From Jaltomata sinuosa (taxonomy: Eukaryota > Streptophyta > Magnoliopsida > Solanales > Solanaceae), in assembly GCA_003996215.1 (NCBI GenBank), contig QJPP01000809.1:186001-250000 (forward strand): a stretch of DNA of 64,000 nucleotides, read 5' to 3'. The notes under the pieces are model-generated. The model did not search any database. It saw nothing but the letters and a program-made list of their open reading frames with translations, and had not been told where the DNA came from. The position numbers and the translations under genes were made by a program. Shown piece after piece: positions 1 through 10,210 of the stretch (position 1 is the first letter of the stretch; each line of letters opens with the position of its first letter).

Positions 1-203
1 ATTTATTTATTTTCATTCGGTGTTCGATAGTGAATAGGGTACCGACTATATTTGGATTCACATTGGGAAGTCCTACATTGGGGTAAAACGTTTCCTAACA
101 AACGCGATTCCGTATTTAAGAAGACTCGAACGTGAGATCTCTTGGTTAAAGATGTATGAGTACTTAACACTCCACCACTACCGTTTTTGGTGCCTTAGTA
201 ATT
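1..203 (-). mobile_element. tRNA-derived SINE (family B), minus orientation
   Basis: Read on the minus strand this starts with a tRNA-like head near 203, has a B-box-like GTTCGAGTC at about 125-135 (seen as gactcgaac), and ends in an A-rich tail that appears as atttatttatttt at the window start. The layout matches the copies at 15801-15967 and 31775-31862. Its 3' edge may continue beyond the window, so no target-site duplication can be checked. No coding capacity. Confidence 0.6.
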
Positions 204-1944
204 GGTATCAATGTTACTACTCGATTGAAAATTTGTGTTTTGAAATCAAATTAACTATTTTAGAAAACTAATTCTTTTGTTTCTTAAAACCAACATTTAA
301 AAGAACAGATTTGTTTTTTATTTCCTACAAATTACAACGTAAAAATAAGTCGAATTCTTCCAACTCACACAAAATCGACTCTTCAAAAATCAAGTTCAAT
401 CACTATTTCTCATATATCTAGCAAGCTAAAAGAATGCAGATAGTTTAGAATATATTTTTTTAATATAATGTATAGTAATCCGTAGGAGTTAAAGATATAT
501 AAGGAAAATGGTTATTTTGTGAACTCAAAACTCAAAAGTAGCGTGGACATGATATGGTATGGTATGGTATATAATATTTGTGAGATGTTTTTTTTTTAAA
601 AACTTTTACACAATTATTAATTTAACATTATTTGTGGGAGATGCAAAATATTTATTAGGAAAAATTATGGGACGTAGAATATTGAAGGGCTTAATTACGG
701 GATATTGGTTTACTTTTACATAATTACATTTTATAGGTATAGTTTAGAATAAGTAGCTATTATTTTGGGCAACATATACATTTTGAGGGGAAAGAAACGT
801 ATATTATTTAAAAATGGAAAACAACATAAATCATGGGCATCTTAATTTACCATATATTCTCTCTTCAAACTTGCCAATAATAGCTCAAATCACCATTCAC
901 ATATAATTGTATATGACACGTGTTATACAAATAAAAAAATAAAAAAATAAAAACTTATATACAAAAAAAGTATAATTGAATCTGGGTTTGAGTTTTGTAT
1001 AATTGAATCTCAGTTGAGTTTTGTATATGAGATTATACCTATCACTATATACATTTGAAACGTATATGCTTAGTTAACATGAATTTCAATTTGATATATA
1101 CAATTAAAATTTGTGCAATTGGAATGCTTTGTTTTTGGTTATACATTTGTATATGAGATTCATACTTTTGAGGTTCAAATGTATATGAGATTCATACTTT
1201 GAGATTCAAACTTTTGATATTAAAATGTATATGAGATTTATACATATCAATATATACATTTGAAATGTATATGCTTAGTTAACTTGAATCTCAAATACAT
1301 ATATACATTAGATGGTGAACACATGAGTATATGAAATTGTAAAGTATATGAATGGTTATTTGTATCTGAGATTTTTCAGCTGTATCAGTCAATTATGAAA
1401 AGAGAATATTAATGAGAGTAAAAGATGCATGATTTATGGAGATTTTTCAATTTTAAAAGGATTTTTCTAACTGATTTTTAGGAATCATTTTTTATGGTAT
1501 GTACGTATATAAGTGTTTATATACAAATCGAGGGCTGATTTTAAAACTTGAAATTAGCTACGCTTTGTAATTAAAAAACTTAAGCTATGAGCCCTGAATA
1601 ATTTAAGAAACTATAGCTATTTATGAAATTTTGCCTATTTATTATTCGACATAGCTTTATAACCTCGTTGGGATATATGTATGACGTGTATCCACAACTA
1701 TCTGTCCACATATTTAGACTTCATTGGAATCAATTGAATTTCATGACTAACCATCTACGTTTTATATGTAATTTGAAACAATTATTTAAATTATATGATG
1801 AGTACGAATGTACGGTGTTGTCATTGGAACAAGATGTGAAATAAAAATTCAATAGGAATAGATGAAATGGCACGTAACCAAAATAACATTGTGAGACGTC
1901 ATTTGATTTGAATGATAAGAAGATTTTTTTTTTTTATAAACGTA
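204..1944. other. AT-rich intergenic, repeat-derived
   Basis: No gene seen. From about 730 to 1620 the sequence is rich in 'tatacatttgaa...gtatatg' words. A segment of about 43 bp at 1049-1091 recurs, imperfectly, at 1250-1293, and the word gtatatgagattcatactt occurs twice between 1150 and 1200. The edges carry 'agctat' words like those around 16640-17440, so this may be a decayed non-autonomous DNA transposon. The 73-residue open frame at 1623-1844 lacks any family resemblance and is probably chance. Confidence 0.4.
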
Positions 1945-2181
1945 CTCTCACCGTTCCATTTTACGTGGCACCATTTAATTTGACATGTTATTTAAAAAAT
2001 AAGAAAAAATTTTGAAACTTATAGTCTAAAATAATTTTTAGATTTTTGTGTGACTTTAACTCATTTAATTAAGAGTAAAGTGAAATTTTTTAAAATTAAA
2101 TTATTTCTAATTATAATAAAGTGATATTTTTTTAGACGGACTAAAAAACAAAGAGAGACGCATAAAATAAGAGGGAGGGAG
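1945..2181. mobile_element. Stowaway-like MITE
   Basis: Begins CTCTCACCGTTCC and ends GAGGGAGGGAG, an imperfect terminal inverted repeat of the CTCCCTCCG type. It is flanked on both sides by TA, the usual Tc1/mariner target duplication. Length about 237 bp, AT-rich and without coding capacity. Confidence 0.65.
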
Positions 2182-2966
2182 TAATACTTAAGAAGTATAT
2201 TATTCCATGATAAAATATTGTATATTTATTGCTATTTACAATTTCTTTTTTGAGGAGTTTATGTGAGTCTGAAATACACGTTTAAGAGAATATGTGTCCT
2301 TTTTTATATGCATGAGAAAGCAAAGACTCTAACGAACCTTAGAATTCAAAGATGGATTGGACTTGTGTAGAATCCTCTTTTAAATTTTGTGAATTTCCAA
2401 TGTCTTAATCTCTACGTAATTTATGCAAAATTTAATAAGAAAAATCAAATAACGTAATACAAATACAAATCATGTTTCTAGTATGTTATCGCCTCATATT
2501 TGGTGCATATTTGTGTGATTTAGATTATTATTATTATTGGGTATTTGAGTTCTTTACGTATTTTACATGTGTATAAAAGGACTTTGCGTTCGTATGATAA
2601 ATTTATTACTCTTGTTATTATTATTTTGTTAGTTATAATTTGAAAAAGTTGTTTAAATTAATTCTCTCTCTGGTTTTGATCCGAACTTAAAATTGGATTA
2701 TATTATTAATGATCTTTTATCTTTTTTAGGATGAATTTTGGACCTAACTATAAAAATGCAATTTAAATTAACTGATTTTCAACAATATTTCATATAAAAC
2801 TACTATTATCAGTATCATGATTAATGTATAGTTATCTACGAAATAATATTATTTTCACAATCTAATCACTATAATCTCTGCCTAACTACTGACGATAATC
2901 CCAGGACCCTCCTAATAGCATCTTTTTTTAAACAGTGCCAGAAGCATGATGACTGTATCACCCTCG

Positions 2967-2987
2967 CACGTGCCACCTATATATAAC
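2967..2987 (+). promoter_or_regulatory. G-box/ABRE core and TATA box of the HIPP gene
   Basis: CACGTG at 2967-2972, followed by CC, is a G-box/ABRE-like site. A TATATATA run starts at about 2979, roughly 185 bp upstream of the HIPP start codon. This implies a 5' UTR of about 150 nt. Abscisic-acid or stress control is an inference from the motif only. Confidence 0.5.
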
Positions 2988-3164
2988 AGCCACGCTTATT
3001 CTGCCGCTATGTTACTGTGAGAGTGTGAGAGTGAGTGAGTGAGTGCTCTCTATTAGATCTGATGGTCCATCACTAGCCCACTTCTCCCCTTTTCCTTTTC
3101 TCCATAAAAAAGAAAACAGAAACAGAGAGAAAAAAAAAGCCTGTACTGCTCCAGTTCTGTAACA

Positions 3165-5144
3165 ATGGGGGAGGTCGATTTGCTTTCTGGTCATTCTTTT
3201 ATTATTTTGTTGTTTGAGATTTTTCTGATTTTGGTTTTAGCTGATTGTTTTTATTTTATTTTATAGGAAGAGAAGAAACCAGAGGAAGTGAAGAAAGATG
3301 ATTCACCAAAAGATGAAAAACCAAGCGGAGGCGAAGAGAAGAAAGAGGAAAAAAAGGCGGAGGAAGAAACCAAAGAGGCAAAACCAGAACCTCCACCACC
3401 ACCACCTGAAATCGTTTTGAGAGTTTTCATGCATTGTGAAGGTTGTGCTCGTAAAGTCCGCAAATCACTCAAAGGATTCCAAGGTACTAATAACGATTTT
3501 TTTTTTAACGTTTAATTTGGAAGATTGATAGAGAAATCAATTGAATGATTTTTTTTTTGGGTAGGTGTTGAAGATGTGTTGACGGATTGCAAGACGCATA
3601 AGGTTGTAGTGAAAGGGGGAAAAGCAGATCCATTGAAGGTATTGGAGAGAATACAGAAAAAGAGTCATCGCCAAGTAGAGCTTCTCTCTCCAATCCCAAA
3701 GCCGCCGGCCGAAGAGCCTAAGAAACCGGAAGAGAAAGAAGCCGTTAAACCCGAAGAGAAAAAAGAGGAGGTTCATTTATTTATTTTTCTCTCTCTTTGT
3801 TTTAATTTTTTGTTTTGTTTTTCAGGTAAAAGTCATATATGCAAATGGTTTTCTGTGTTTGTTTCTGCAGCCCCAGGTGATTACAGTTGTTCTGAAAGTT
3901 CACATGCATTGTGAGGCTTGTGCTCAAGAAATCAAAAAACGTATACAAAGAATGAAAGGCAAGATTATTTTCTTCTCTCTTTTAGCTAAATTGGATTAAA
4001 CTATTTTGATTTATTTTGCTGATTTTCTGATTGTGCATTTGTTACACTTTTCAGCTGTGTATTTGTTAAAGAACGTTTTTTTTCATCCTTTTTGGATCTC
4101 TAGAATAGCATTGGATACTTAAGGATCCTATATTTTATATACCTTTCACAATCAGTACATTCTTTTATTAGTTAGTAGGAATAGAATATTCAATTCTTAA
4201 GATTCTCTTCAAATTCTTCAATTTTGAGTTTAATTCAACCACATGTCCTCCACTACTAACTACTCCATATTTATATTCACTTGTAAACTATTTGAATCTT
4301 TGGAATCAGTTACTAGTATTGACTGTTAGGTATCATCAAAAGTTGCAAAAGTGACTGAAATTGACACAATCAAGCTAGCACCGGATTCATTTGTGATCCG
4401 GTGCATAAATTTGTATAAAAAACTATTAAAATTGTAAGAATCACTAGTATATATGAACTCTTCCTAGTTTTAAAAATACAATAGGGTCAATACGTTCAAT
4501 TCTGCTTTGATTACATTTTCTTTCAGCGGAGCTTCTATTAGAAGCAATCTCCCTACAAAGGTAGAAATAGGGTTTGGGTATATCCTACCCTCCCTAGACC
4601 TCACTTGTTATGAATTTGTCTTTGCTGAAGTTGACTTTGCTTGGACATTAATTTAGGTGTGGAGAATGCAGAACCAGACTTGAAAAACTCACAAGTGACA
4701 GTGAAAGGTGTGTTTGAGGCAGCAAAACTGGTGGATTATGTAAGCAAAAGGACTGGAAAACGGGCAGTTATCGTGAAAGTAGAACCAGAAAAGAAAGCGG
4801 AGGAGACCAAGCCCAAAGAAGATCAAAAAGAAGAGAAGAAAACCGACGAAAAAGAAGCGAAGAAAGTTGAAGAAGGTGACAAGAAAGAAGAGAAGAAGGA
4901 AGAAGCACCAGCCGCAGCAGCACCAGCTAACGAAGCAGCAGCCGCAGCAGCAAAAGAAGAGACCGTACAAAACGACGTCGATCCAAAAGTAGAGGTTAAA
5001 AAGAATGAGTTTTATTACTATCACCACCCTCAGAATCATCAGTTGTATAATAATCCTCAAAGGTTTGCACATGAAATGCATGCGTACCCTCCACCTCCCC
5101 AGATTTTCAGCGATGAAAATCCGAATGCATGTTCCGTGATGTAA
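3165..5144 (+). CDS. Heavy-metal-associated isoprenylated plant protein (HIPP), two HMA domains
   Basis: Exons 3165-3173, 3267-3483, 3565-3770, 3871-3958 and 4657-5144 join in frame to 335 residues. After a Lys/Glu-rich N-terminus and a six-proline run, HMA domain 1 (about 51-115) has the metal motif MHCEGC (Cys60, Cys63). HMA domain 2 (about 146-212) has MHCEAC (Cys158, Cys161). A long Lys/Glu and Ala-rich linker and a His/Tyr/Pro-rich region follow. The protein ends CSVM, a CaaX box, so farnesylation at Cys332 and membrane or nuclear association are expected. The family binds metals such as Cu, Zn or Cd and acts in metal homeostasis and stress; it resembles the Arabidopsis HIPP7/ATFP3 group. 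Both HMA domains are split by a phase-1 intron in the Gly codon of the same 'Gly-Val-Glu' position, showing internal duplication. Intron 4 (3959-4656) uses a GC donor. The first coding exon encodes only three residues. Confidence 0.9.
4378..4404. repeat. Short GC-rich hairpin in HIPP intron 4
   Basis: GCACCGGAT at 4378-4386 is perfectly complementary to ATCCGGTGC at 4396-4404, leaving a 9-nt loop. It stands out in an AT-rich intron. Function unknown; it may be a remnant of a small transposon. Confidence 0.5.
4525..4622 (+). mobile_element. SINE 3'-tail fragment (TS-like) in HIPP intron 4
   Basis: The order 'cggagcttctattagaagcaatctcc', 'tacaaaggtag', 'tatcctaccctcc', 'agacctcacttgt' matches the 3' body of the dispersed Solanaceae SINE also seen at 25970-26085 and around 8665/10134. 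Degenerate, and no tRNA-like head is visible. The TS family name is from memory. Confidence 0.5.
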
Positions 5145-5352
5145 ATTTGGATGGACGCGAAGGGTAGAAACGGAAATGTGCATCCCGTCATTGTGGTGGT
5201 GCTCTTTCATGTGAGGCTTTGTTTTGGGACTCGCAAAGTTACAACTGATCTGCTAGACAAATGCTGTAGAATTTTGTGAGCCCTTTGTACTTTTTTTTTT
5301 TTGTTTTCTTTATTATAATCCTGTTGTTATATACTCCCTATATGTATGATAC

Positions 5353-5358
5353 AATAAA
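5353..5358 (+). terminator. Likely poly(A) signal of the HIPP gene
   Basis: AATAAA about 210 bp after the stop codon, following a T-rich stretch at 5290-5305. Position suits a plant near-upstream element. Confidence 0.45.
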
Positions 5359-5474
5359 CAGTACTATATCAAAATTTTAAATATTGTACTTGGAACTTGG
5401 AAGTTGTTTAATCTTCTGAGTTACTGCACGATGCTTGTTCCCCCTCTCTTCCTTCTTTCTAGTCTCGGAGAATC

Positions 5475-5791
5475 GAAGGTGTGTTTGGTATGAAGTAAAA
5501 TATTTTTTCACGAAAAAATATTATTTTAAAATTAATTATGTATAATTTAGTCAAATTGTACATGGGTGGTGTGTTTTTCCTACTTTCAAGGAGTTTTTTT
5601 TCTTTGAAAAAAATATTTTTCTAAAACTTTAAATTAACCAAATATGAGAAAATTGTTTCAATGTGAACTATCACTTGAGGAATTTGATTTTCTTATTTGT
5701 ATTAGGGAAGTTATTTTTCTAATTTTTTCTAGAATTTATTTATTTTTTTAGAAAAAATTGATAAATGTTTTCTTCCATACACACACCCTTA
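5475..5791. mobile_element. Degenerate Tourist-like MITE
   Basis: Left end GGTGTGTTTGGTATGAAG and right end TTCCATACACACACCC form an imperfect inverted repeat related to the better-preserved element at 21214-21408. TTA follows the right end, as expected for PIF/Harbinger insertions, but the left duplication is degraded. Confidence 0.5.
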
Positions 5792-6369
5792 ATTTAAATA
5801 TATAACAATAACATATTCAATTTCACAAGTGAGTCTGAAGAGGGTGGTTTGTACGGTGTTACCTATTTTGTGAGGTAAAAAGACCGTTCCCGATAGATTC
5901 TTTGCTTAAAAAAAAGTATGGTTAGATTAGGTGCTGTTAAACGGTCACATCTTTTTGGTGGCTGTATATTGTAATGCGTGGGTGACATTCTTTCCATCCT
6001 TTTATTGCCAGCGGAAAACTAACAGTTGGGTAGGAAATAGGAATGATAATTGGAGTGTGTGTTTGTTAAGATTGGAATGTGCATTCTCACGAGGTAAGCT
6101 TTTCTCTTTTGTAATGATAAAAAAAATATGTGCTATTAACTTATGAATATCATTTGCCAATAACTATTTTTTTGTGGAAACAAATTAAAAGACTATCCAA
6201 ACAAAGTTTTATTGACTAATACTTAAATCCTTAATTCATGACTACATTATAATGAATTATTTGGTGTTCTTATTTTTTTTAAAATCCAAACAAAGTGTAT
6301 TTTAACTTGTTATAATGAATTATCTCGTATAATTCTTATTTTTTAAAATATTACAATGGATATTGAGTG

Positions 6370-6610
6370 TTATTTAACTCCAAAAATTAGATTATGATGT
6401 GAGGAATGTCTAAGATCGTATAAGACTATAAGTAGACCAAAAAATTCACATCACACCAATGTGGGACAACTCAACACACCATCTACAAGCCCAACCCTGC
6501 AATATAAAGTGTGGACCATAATCTGGAGGATCAATATTGGAAACCAAGAATTGAGATGAATCGGATATGATACCAAGACAAAAAATCGATTTTAGGTCTA
6601 ACTCAAAGTA
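6370..6610 (-). mobile_element. Possible LTR-retrotransposon remnant
   Basis: Contains 'caatgtgggac' and, near 6570, 'gatacca', the reverse complement of the start of a tRNA-Met-type primer binding site. Such words flank many plant LTRs, here in minus orientation. No second LTR or coding region seen, so low confidence. Confidence 0.25.
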
Positions 6611-7198
6611 AAAGTTATGTTAGCTAATGAAGTGAGAGATCAAGAAACTCACATCTCACCGAACACCAAATTAGCCAAGAAATATATGTTAAGCACAAGT
6701 ATATTATAGGAGTGATCATATCAAAACTTTATGAGCATATCCTTGGAAAGGACACATCAAGTTCCAAAAGTAACTTGATATCAAAAACTATACATAAATA
6801 GGGAATGATTCCAAGTGCGATTGCATAGTTTGTCTTTATATTGCAATTGGGAATGCACTCTTACTACGGGGGTTGGCAACCTTTAGTCCCTTACGGCAAA
6901 ATGTGACAACTGACATAAACCCACCAATCTCTTTAGTACAGATAATGTTTCCCTCTTCTTTACAGATCCATTCATTCATCACCACTCTTCATTCATCAAA
7001 GGAAATTTCTTTTGAGGTAATATGGTCCACTAAATAGTGATTAAAAAAGAAATGAAAAGACACTACTTTAGTGGAATAATAACCCAAAATTAGTTCCACA
7101 TAAATTAAAGGAGAAACGTCGGATAAAGAGCGCTTCTCTATTTATACTAGATGCAAGAGCCTGTGCAAGCACGGATTCAATATATGTTATTTTTTTTA
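6611..7198. other. Intergenic, no gene seen
   Basis: AT-rich sequence with no convincing open frame. Around 7146-7175 the minus strand reads CCGTGCTTGCACAGG followed by a CTAGTA end. This resembles a Helitron 3' terminus (short hairpin, then CTAGT), but no 5' TC end was identified. Confidence 0.3.
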
Positions 7199-7920
7199 TC
7201 TCAATTTATGTGAGACAAATGAAATTTGGAGAGCCAATCAAATCTTTTGTATGGTTTTAAATATTTTAAGTTGTTAATTATTGTGATTTATAATACTTGT
7301 TATATAATTTTTAGATAATATATGTTACTCTCGTCGTCCCAATTTATGTGATACTGTTGGAATTTGGAGAGGCAAACTAATTTTTATATCATTTTTAGAT
7401 TTTTGTGTGATTTTTAATGATTTAAAGTTGTTAATTATTGTGATTTATAATACTTTCTCATAATCTTCAGATAATATATGTCACTCTCTTTGTTCCAATT
7501 TATGTGACATTGATGGAATTTGGAGAGTCAATCAAATTTTACTAATATATAGAAGAGGCTTGGCAAGCTGCTGGTCGTTGTCCTGCCAGCTTGCCGCCAA
7601 GCCTCTTCTTGGTAGTTTACTTTCTCCATTTTAATTTGTTTGTCCTATTTTTTTAATCTATTATATATTTAAAAATTGTATAAAAATTATTACAAATTAT
7701 AATAATTAGAAATATATAGAAAAAATGGTTGACTCTCAAAATTTATCTGTGCTACATAAATTGAGACAGGGAAAGTAACATATATTATTTGAAAATAACG
7801 TAAAGATTATTATAAATCACAATAATTAACAACTTAAAATATTTAACGACATATAAAAAATTTGATTGACTTTCCAAATTCTATAGTTTATGACATATAA
7901 ACATAAACTGTCATACTATT
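7199..7920. repeat. Nested direct and inverted repeat with a GC-rich core hairpin
   Basis: Units of about 130-157 bp beginning near 7199, 7328 and 7485 share 'caatttatgtga', 'ggaatttggagag' and 'gttgttaattattgtgattta'. The same words reappear reverse-complemented at about 7800-7900, so the whole block can fold back. At the centre, 7552-7564 (GAAGAGGCTTGGC) pairs with 7596-7608, and 7565-7570 (AAGCTG) pairs with 7587-7592, with a 3-nt bulge. Probably nested MITEs. Confidence 0.6.
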
Positions 7921-8664
7921 TACAAGTACCCAATTTTTCTTTTTGTGTATTTGAAAACGTAGGTAAATGTCACAGTTGCTACAAAATTCTTCAATCTCTG
8001 TTGCATATTTGCAGGTTAATCTCAATTTAAGTAGAATAGCTTGTTTTGTTTTTGCAAACTAATCTTCAATTGAATTCATCATATCATAGCTGTTGTCTTT
8101 TCTTTCCGGTATTATTCGTGATATGTTATATAGGAAGTTTAAGTGCTCTTAATTATCACACTATATATTTTCTTATTTATACATGTGTGAAACTGTTACT
8201 TTAGTTATGAGGCATACACCACAACACTCTGGCCTTCTGCGCCCTCATATAGTGCTTCTGCTACAAGGCGGTGTTACAGATTTTGATGGAGGCTAAGAGG
8301 TTAGTTTGACAAACGTTAGCTAAGCTAATAATTTTTGTGTAGCTTTAACCAAATTAACTTTATATTAATAGTAATTTATTGTACAATCTGTAGAAGAAGG
8401 TTATGGAATATGTAAAAAAAAAATCAAATTTCTGTCTCATTTATGATATTATTCTCTTTTTTTTGTTATTGAGTGTGTAACTCTATAAACTAATATTATT
8501 TATAGTCATACATTGGTTATTATGTAATTCTCTTATAATTTTTTTATTTTTAATATTATATTTGCACGTACTATATTATAATCATACGATTTCTATTTTT
8601 ATAGTATTTTTTCATGATTTTTTCACTTTTATTATTTCTTTTTCGATTTGTTTTGATATGATTT

Positions 8665-8714
8665 TCCTTCAGCAAAGGGTATATTGGAAACGATCTCTCT
8701 ATCTCCCAAGAAAG
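8665..8714 (+). mobile_element. Left half of a SINE tail split by an LTR element
   Basis: 'ttggaaacgatctctctatctccc' at 8688-8707 is the middle of a TS-like SINE tail. Its continuation 'ggtaaggtatgtgtacattc' resumes at 10137 after the retrotransposon. GAAAG at 8710-8714 is the left copy of the retrotransposon's target duplication. Confidence 0.55.
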
Positions 8715-10129
8715 TGTTAGGATTTTTACCCTGATTTTCTTACCATATTTGAGTTTTACTTTTCCTAAAAGTAAAGTTAAATATTACCATAATTGATTTT
8801 ATTTTTTCTATAAGGAAAAATAAAATCTTCCATATATGGCTAACCTCTTTCTTGGAGGAAAGGTTTTGGACCTCTATAAATTGAAGATCCATCTTCTCAT
8901 TTAATAACACAATAGCATTCACAATGTATTTATCAAAGAATTTTGTTTAGGAGGAGGTCTTCTCTCGATAGTTTTTATGCTTTTTATTTAATAACATTAG
9001 TTTTTCATATGTAGGTCAATTGACCAAACCCATATCATATCATAAAGCCTTTTTTTATAGTTTTTTTCCTTGTCATCTGATTTATCACTTTGATGGTTTG
9101 CAATCACTAGCTTTCGCATGACGCCCTCTCGATTTCGAACCCAACAAGTGGTATCAGAGCTTATATCCAATGGGTCCAATGATCCAACGATCCAATGGGT
9201 TCAATGAGCCGATGGTTCAGATTGAAGACATGTCAAGATTAAAGTTGTAACCAATGCGGCGACAGTGAAGATTTTTTGTTCTAAAAAAAAAGGGTCTATA
9301 CTACATGTGGAGATATTTTTTCAACCATATTTTCAACAATCCTTCTGCTACATTTTTAAAAACAAAAACACTTTTAACCATACAAAGAGTTCACTTTTAA
9401 CTCTGCAAAGGGCTCACTTTTAACCCTGTAAAGGGCTCATTTTTAACCCTGCAAAGGGTTCATTTTTAACCCGAAAGGGCTCCAACACTTTCAACTCGAA
9501 AAAACTCTAATATTTTCAACCCGAAAGGGCTCCAATATTTTCAACCCGAAAGGGCTTCAATATTTTTAACCCGCAAGGGCTCCACTTTTAAACATGGCAA
9601 GCAGCAGTGATGAAATTATGTGAAGAATGAAGATCAAGCATGTGAAGAGACGGATCAAGTTTTTGTCAAGAAAATCAAGCCAAAAAGGGGAGATTTGTTA
9701 GGGGTTTTTCCCTGATTTTCTTACCATATTTGAATTTTACTTTTTCTAAAAGGAAAGTCAAAGTATTACCATAATTGGTTTTACTTTTCCTAAAAGAAAA
9801 AATAAAATCTTTCATATATGGCTAACCTCTTTCTTGGAAGATAGGTTTTGGACCTTTATAAATTGAAGATCCATCTTCTCATTACATAACACAATAACAT
9901 CCACAATGTAGTCATCAAAGAGTTTTGTTTAGGGGGGGGATCTTCTCTCGATAGTTTTTATGCTTTTTATTTAATAACATTAGTTTTTCATATATAGGTC
10001 AATTGATCAAACCCATATCATATCATAAAGCCTTTTTTTATAGTTTTTTTCTTTTTCATCTGATTTATCACTTTGATGGTTTGCAATCAATAGCTTTCGC
10101 ATGACGCCCTCTCGATTTCGAACCCAACA
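8715..10129 (+). mobile_element. Intact small non-autonomous LTR retrotransposon (TRIM/SMART-like)
   Basis: The 5' LTR (8715-9146, 432 bp) and 3' LTR (9696-10129, 434 bp) both start TGTTAG and end CCAACA. The primer binding site TGGTATCAGAGC (9149-9160), complementary to initiator tRNA-Met, follows two bases after the 5' LTR. A purine-rich tract at about 9680-9692 precedes the 3' LTR. The 5-bp target duplication GAAAG lies at 8710-8714 and 10130-10134. Each LTR has a TATA-like 'ctataaattg' about 160 bp inside. The internal 549 bp has no gag or pol, only a short tandem repeat, so movement would need proteins from another element. Confidence 0.9.
9378..9600 (+). repeat. Minisatellite inside the LTR element
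   Basis: About eight imperfect units of 24-29 bp built on 'ttttaaccctgcaaagggctca' and 'tttcaacccgaaagggctcc'. They occupy much of the internal region between primer site and polypurine tract. The core 'cc(c)gaaaggg' is partly palindromic. Confidence 0.75.
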
Positions 10130-10134
10130 GAAAG

Positions 10135-10210
10135 GGGTAAGGTATGTGTACATTCTACCCTCTTCGGACTCCACTTATAACATTATCATGAATATGTTAT
10201 TATTGTTATT
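10135..10210 (+). mobile_element. Right half of the SINE tail
   Basis: 'ggtaaggtatgtgtacattc', 'taccctcttcggactcc' and a 'ttattgttattg' end match the TS-like SINE 3' terminus and continue the half that stops at 8714. Confidence 0.55.

Noticed and set aside
4689..5210. 173-residue open frame on the minus strand
   Set aside because: It is the antisense of the Lys/Glu/Ala-rich last HIPP exon. Its Phe/Cys/Leu-rich composition reflects that low complexity.
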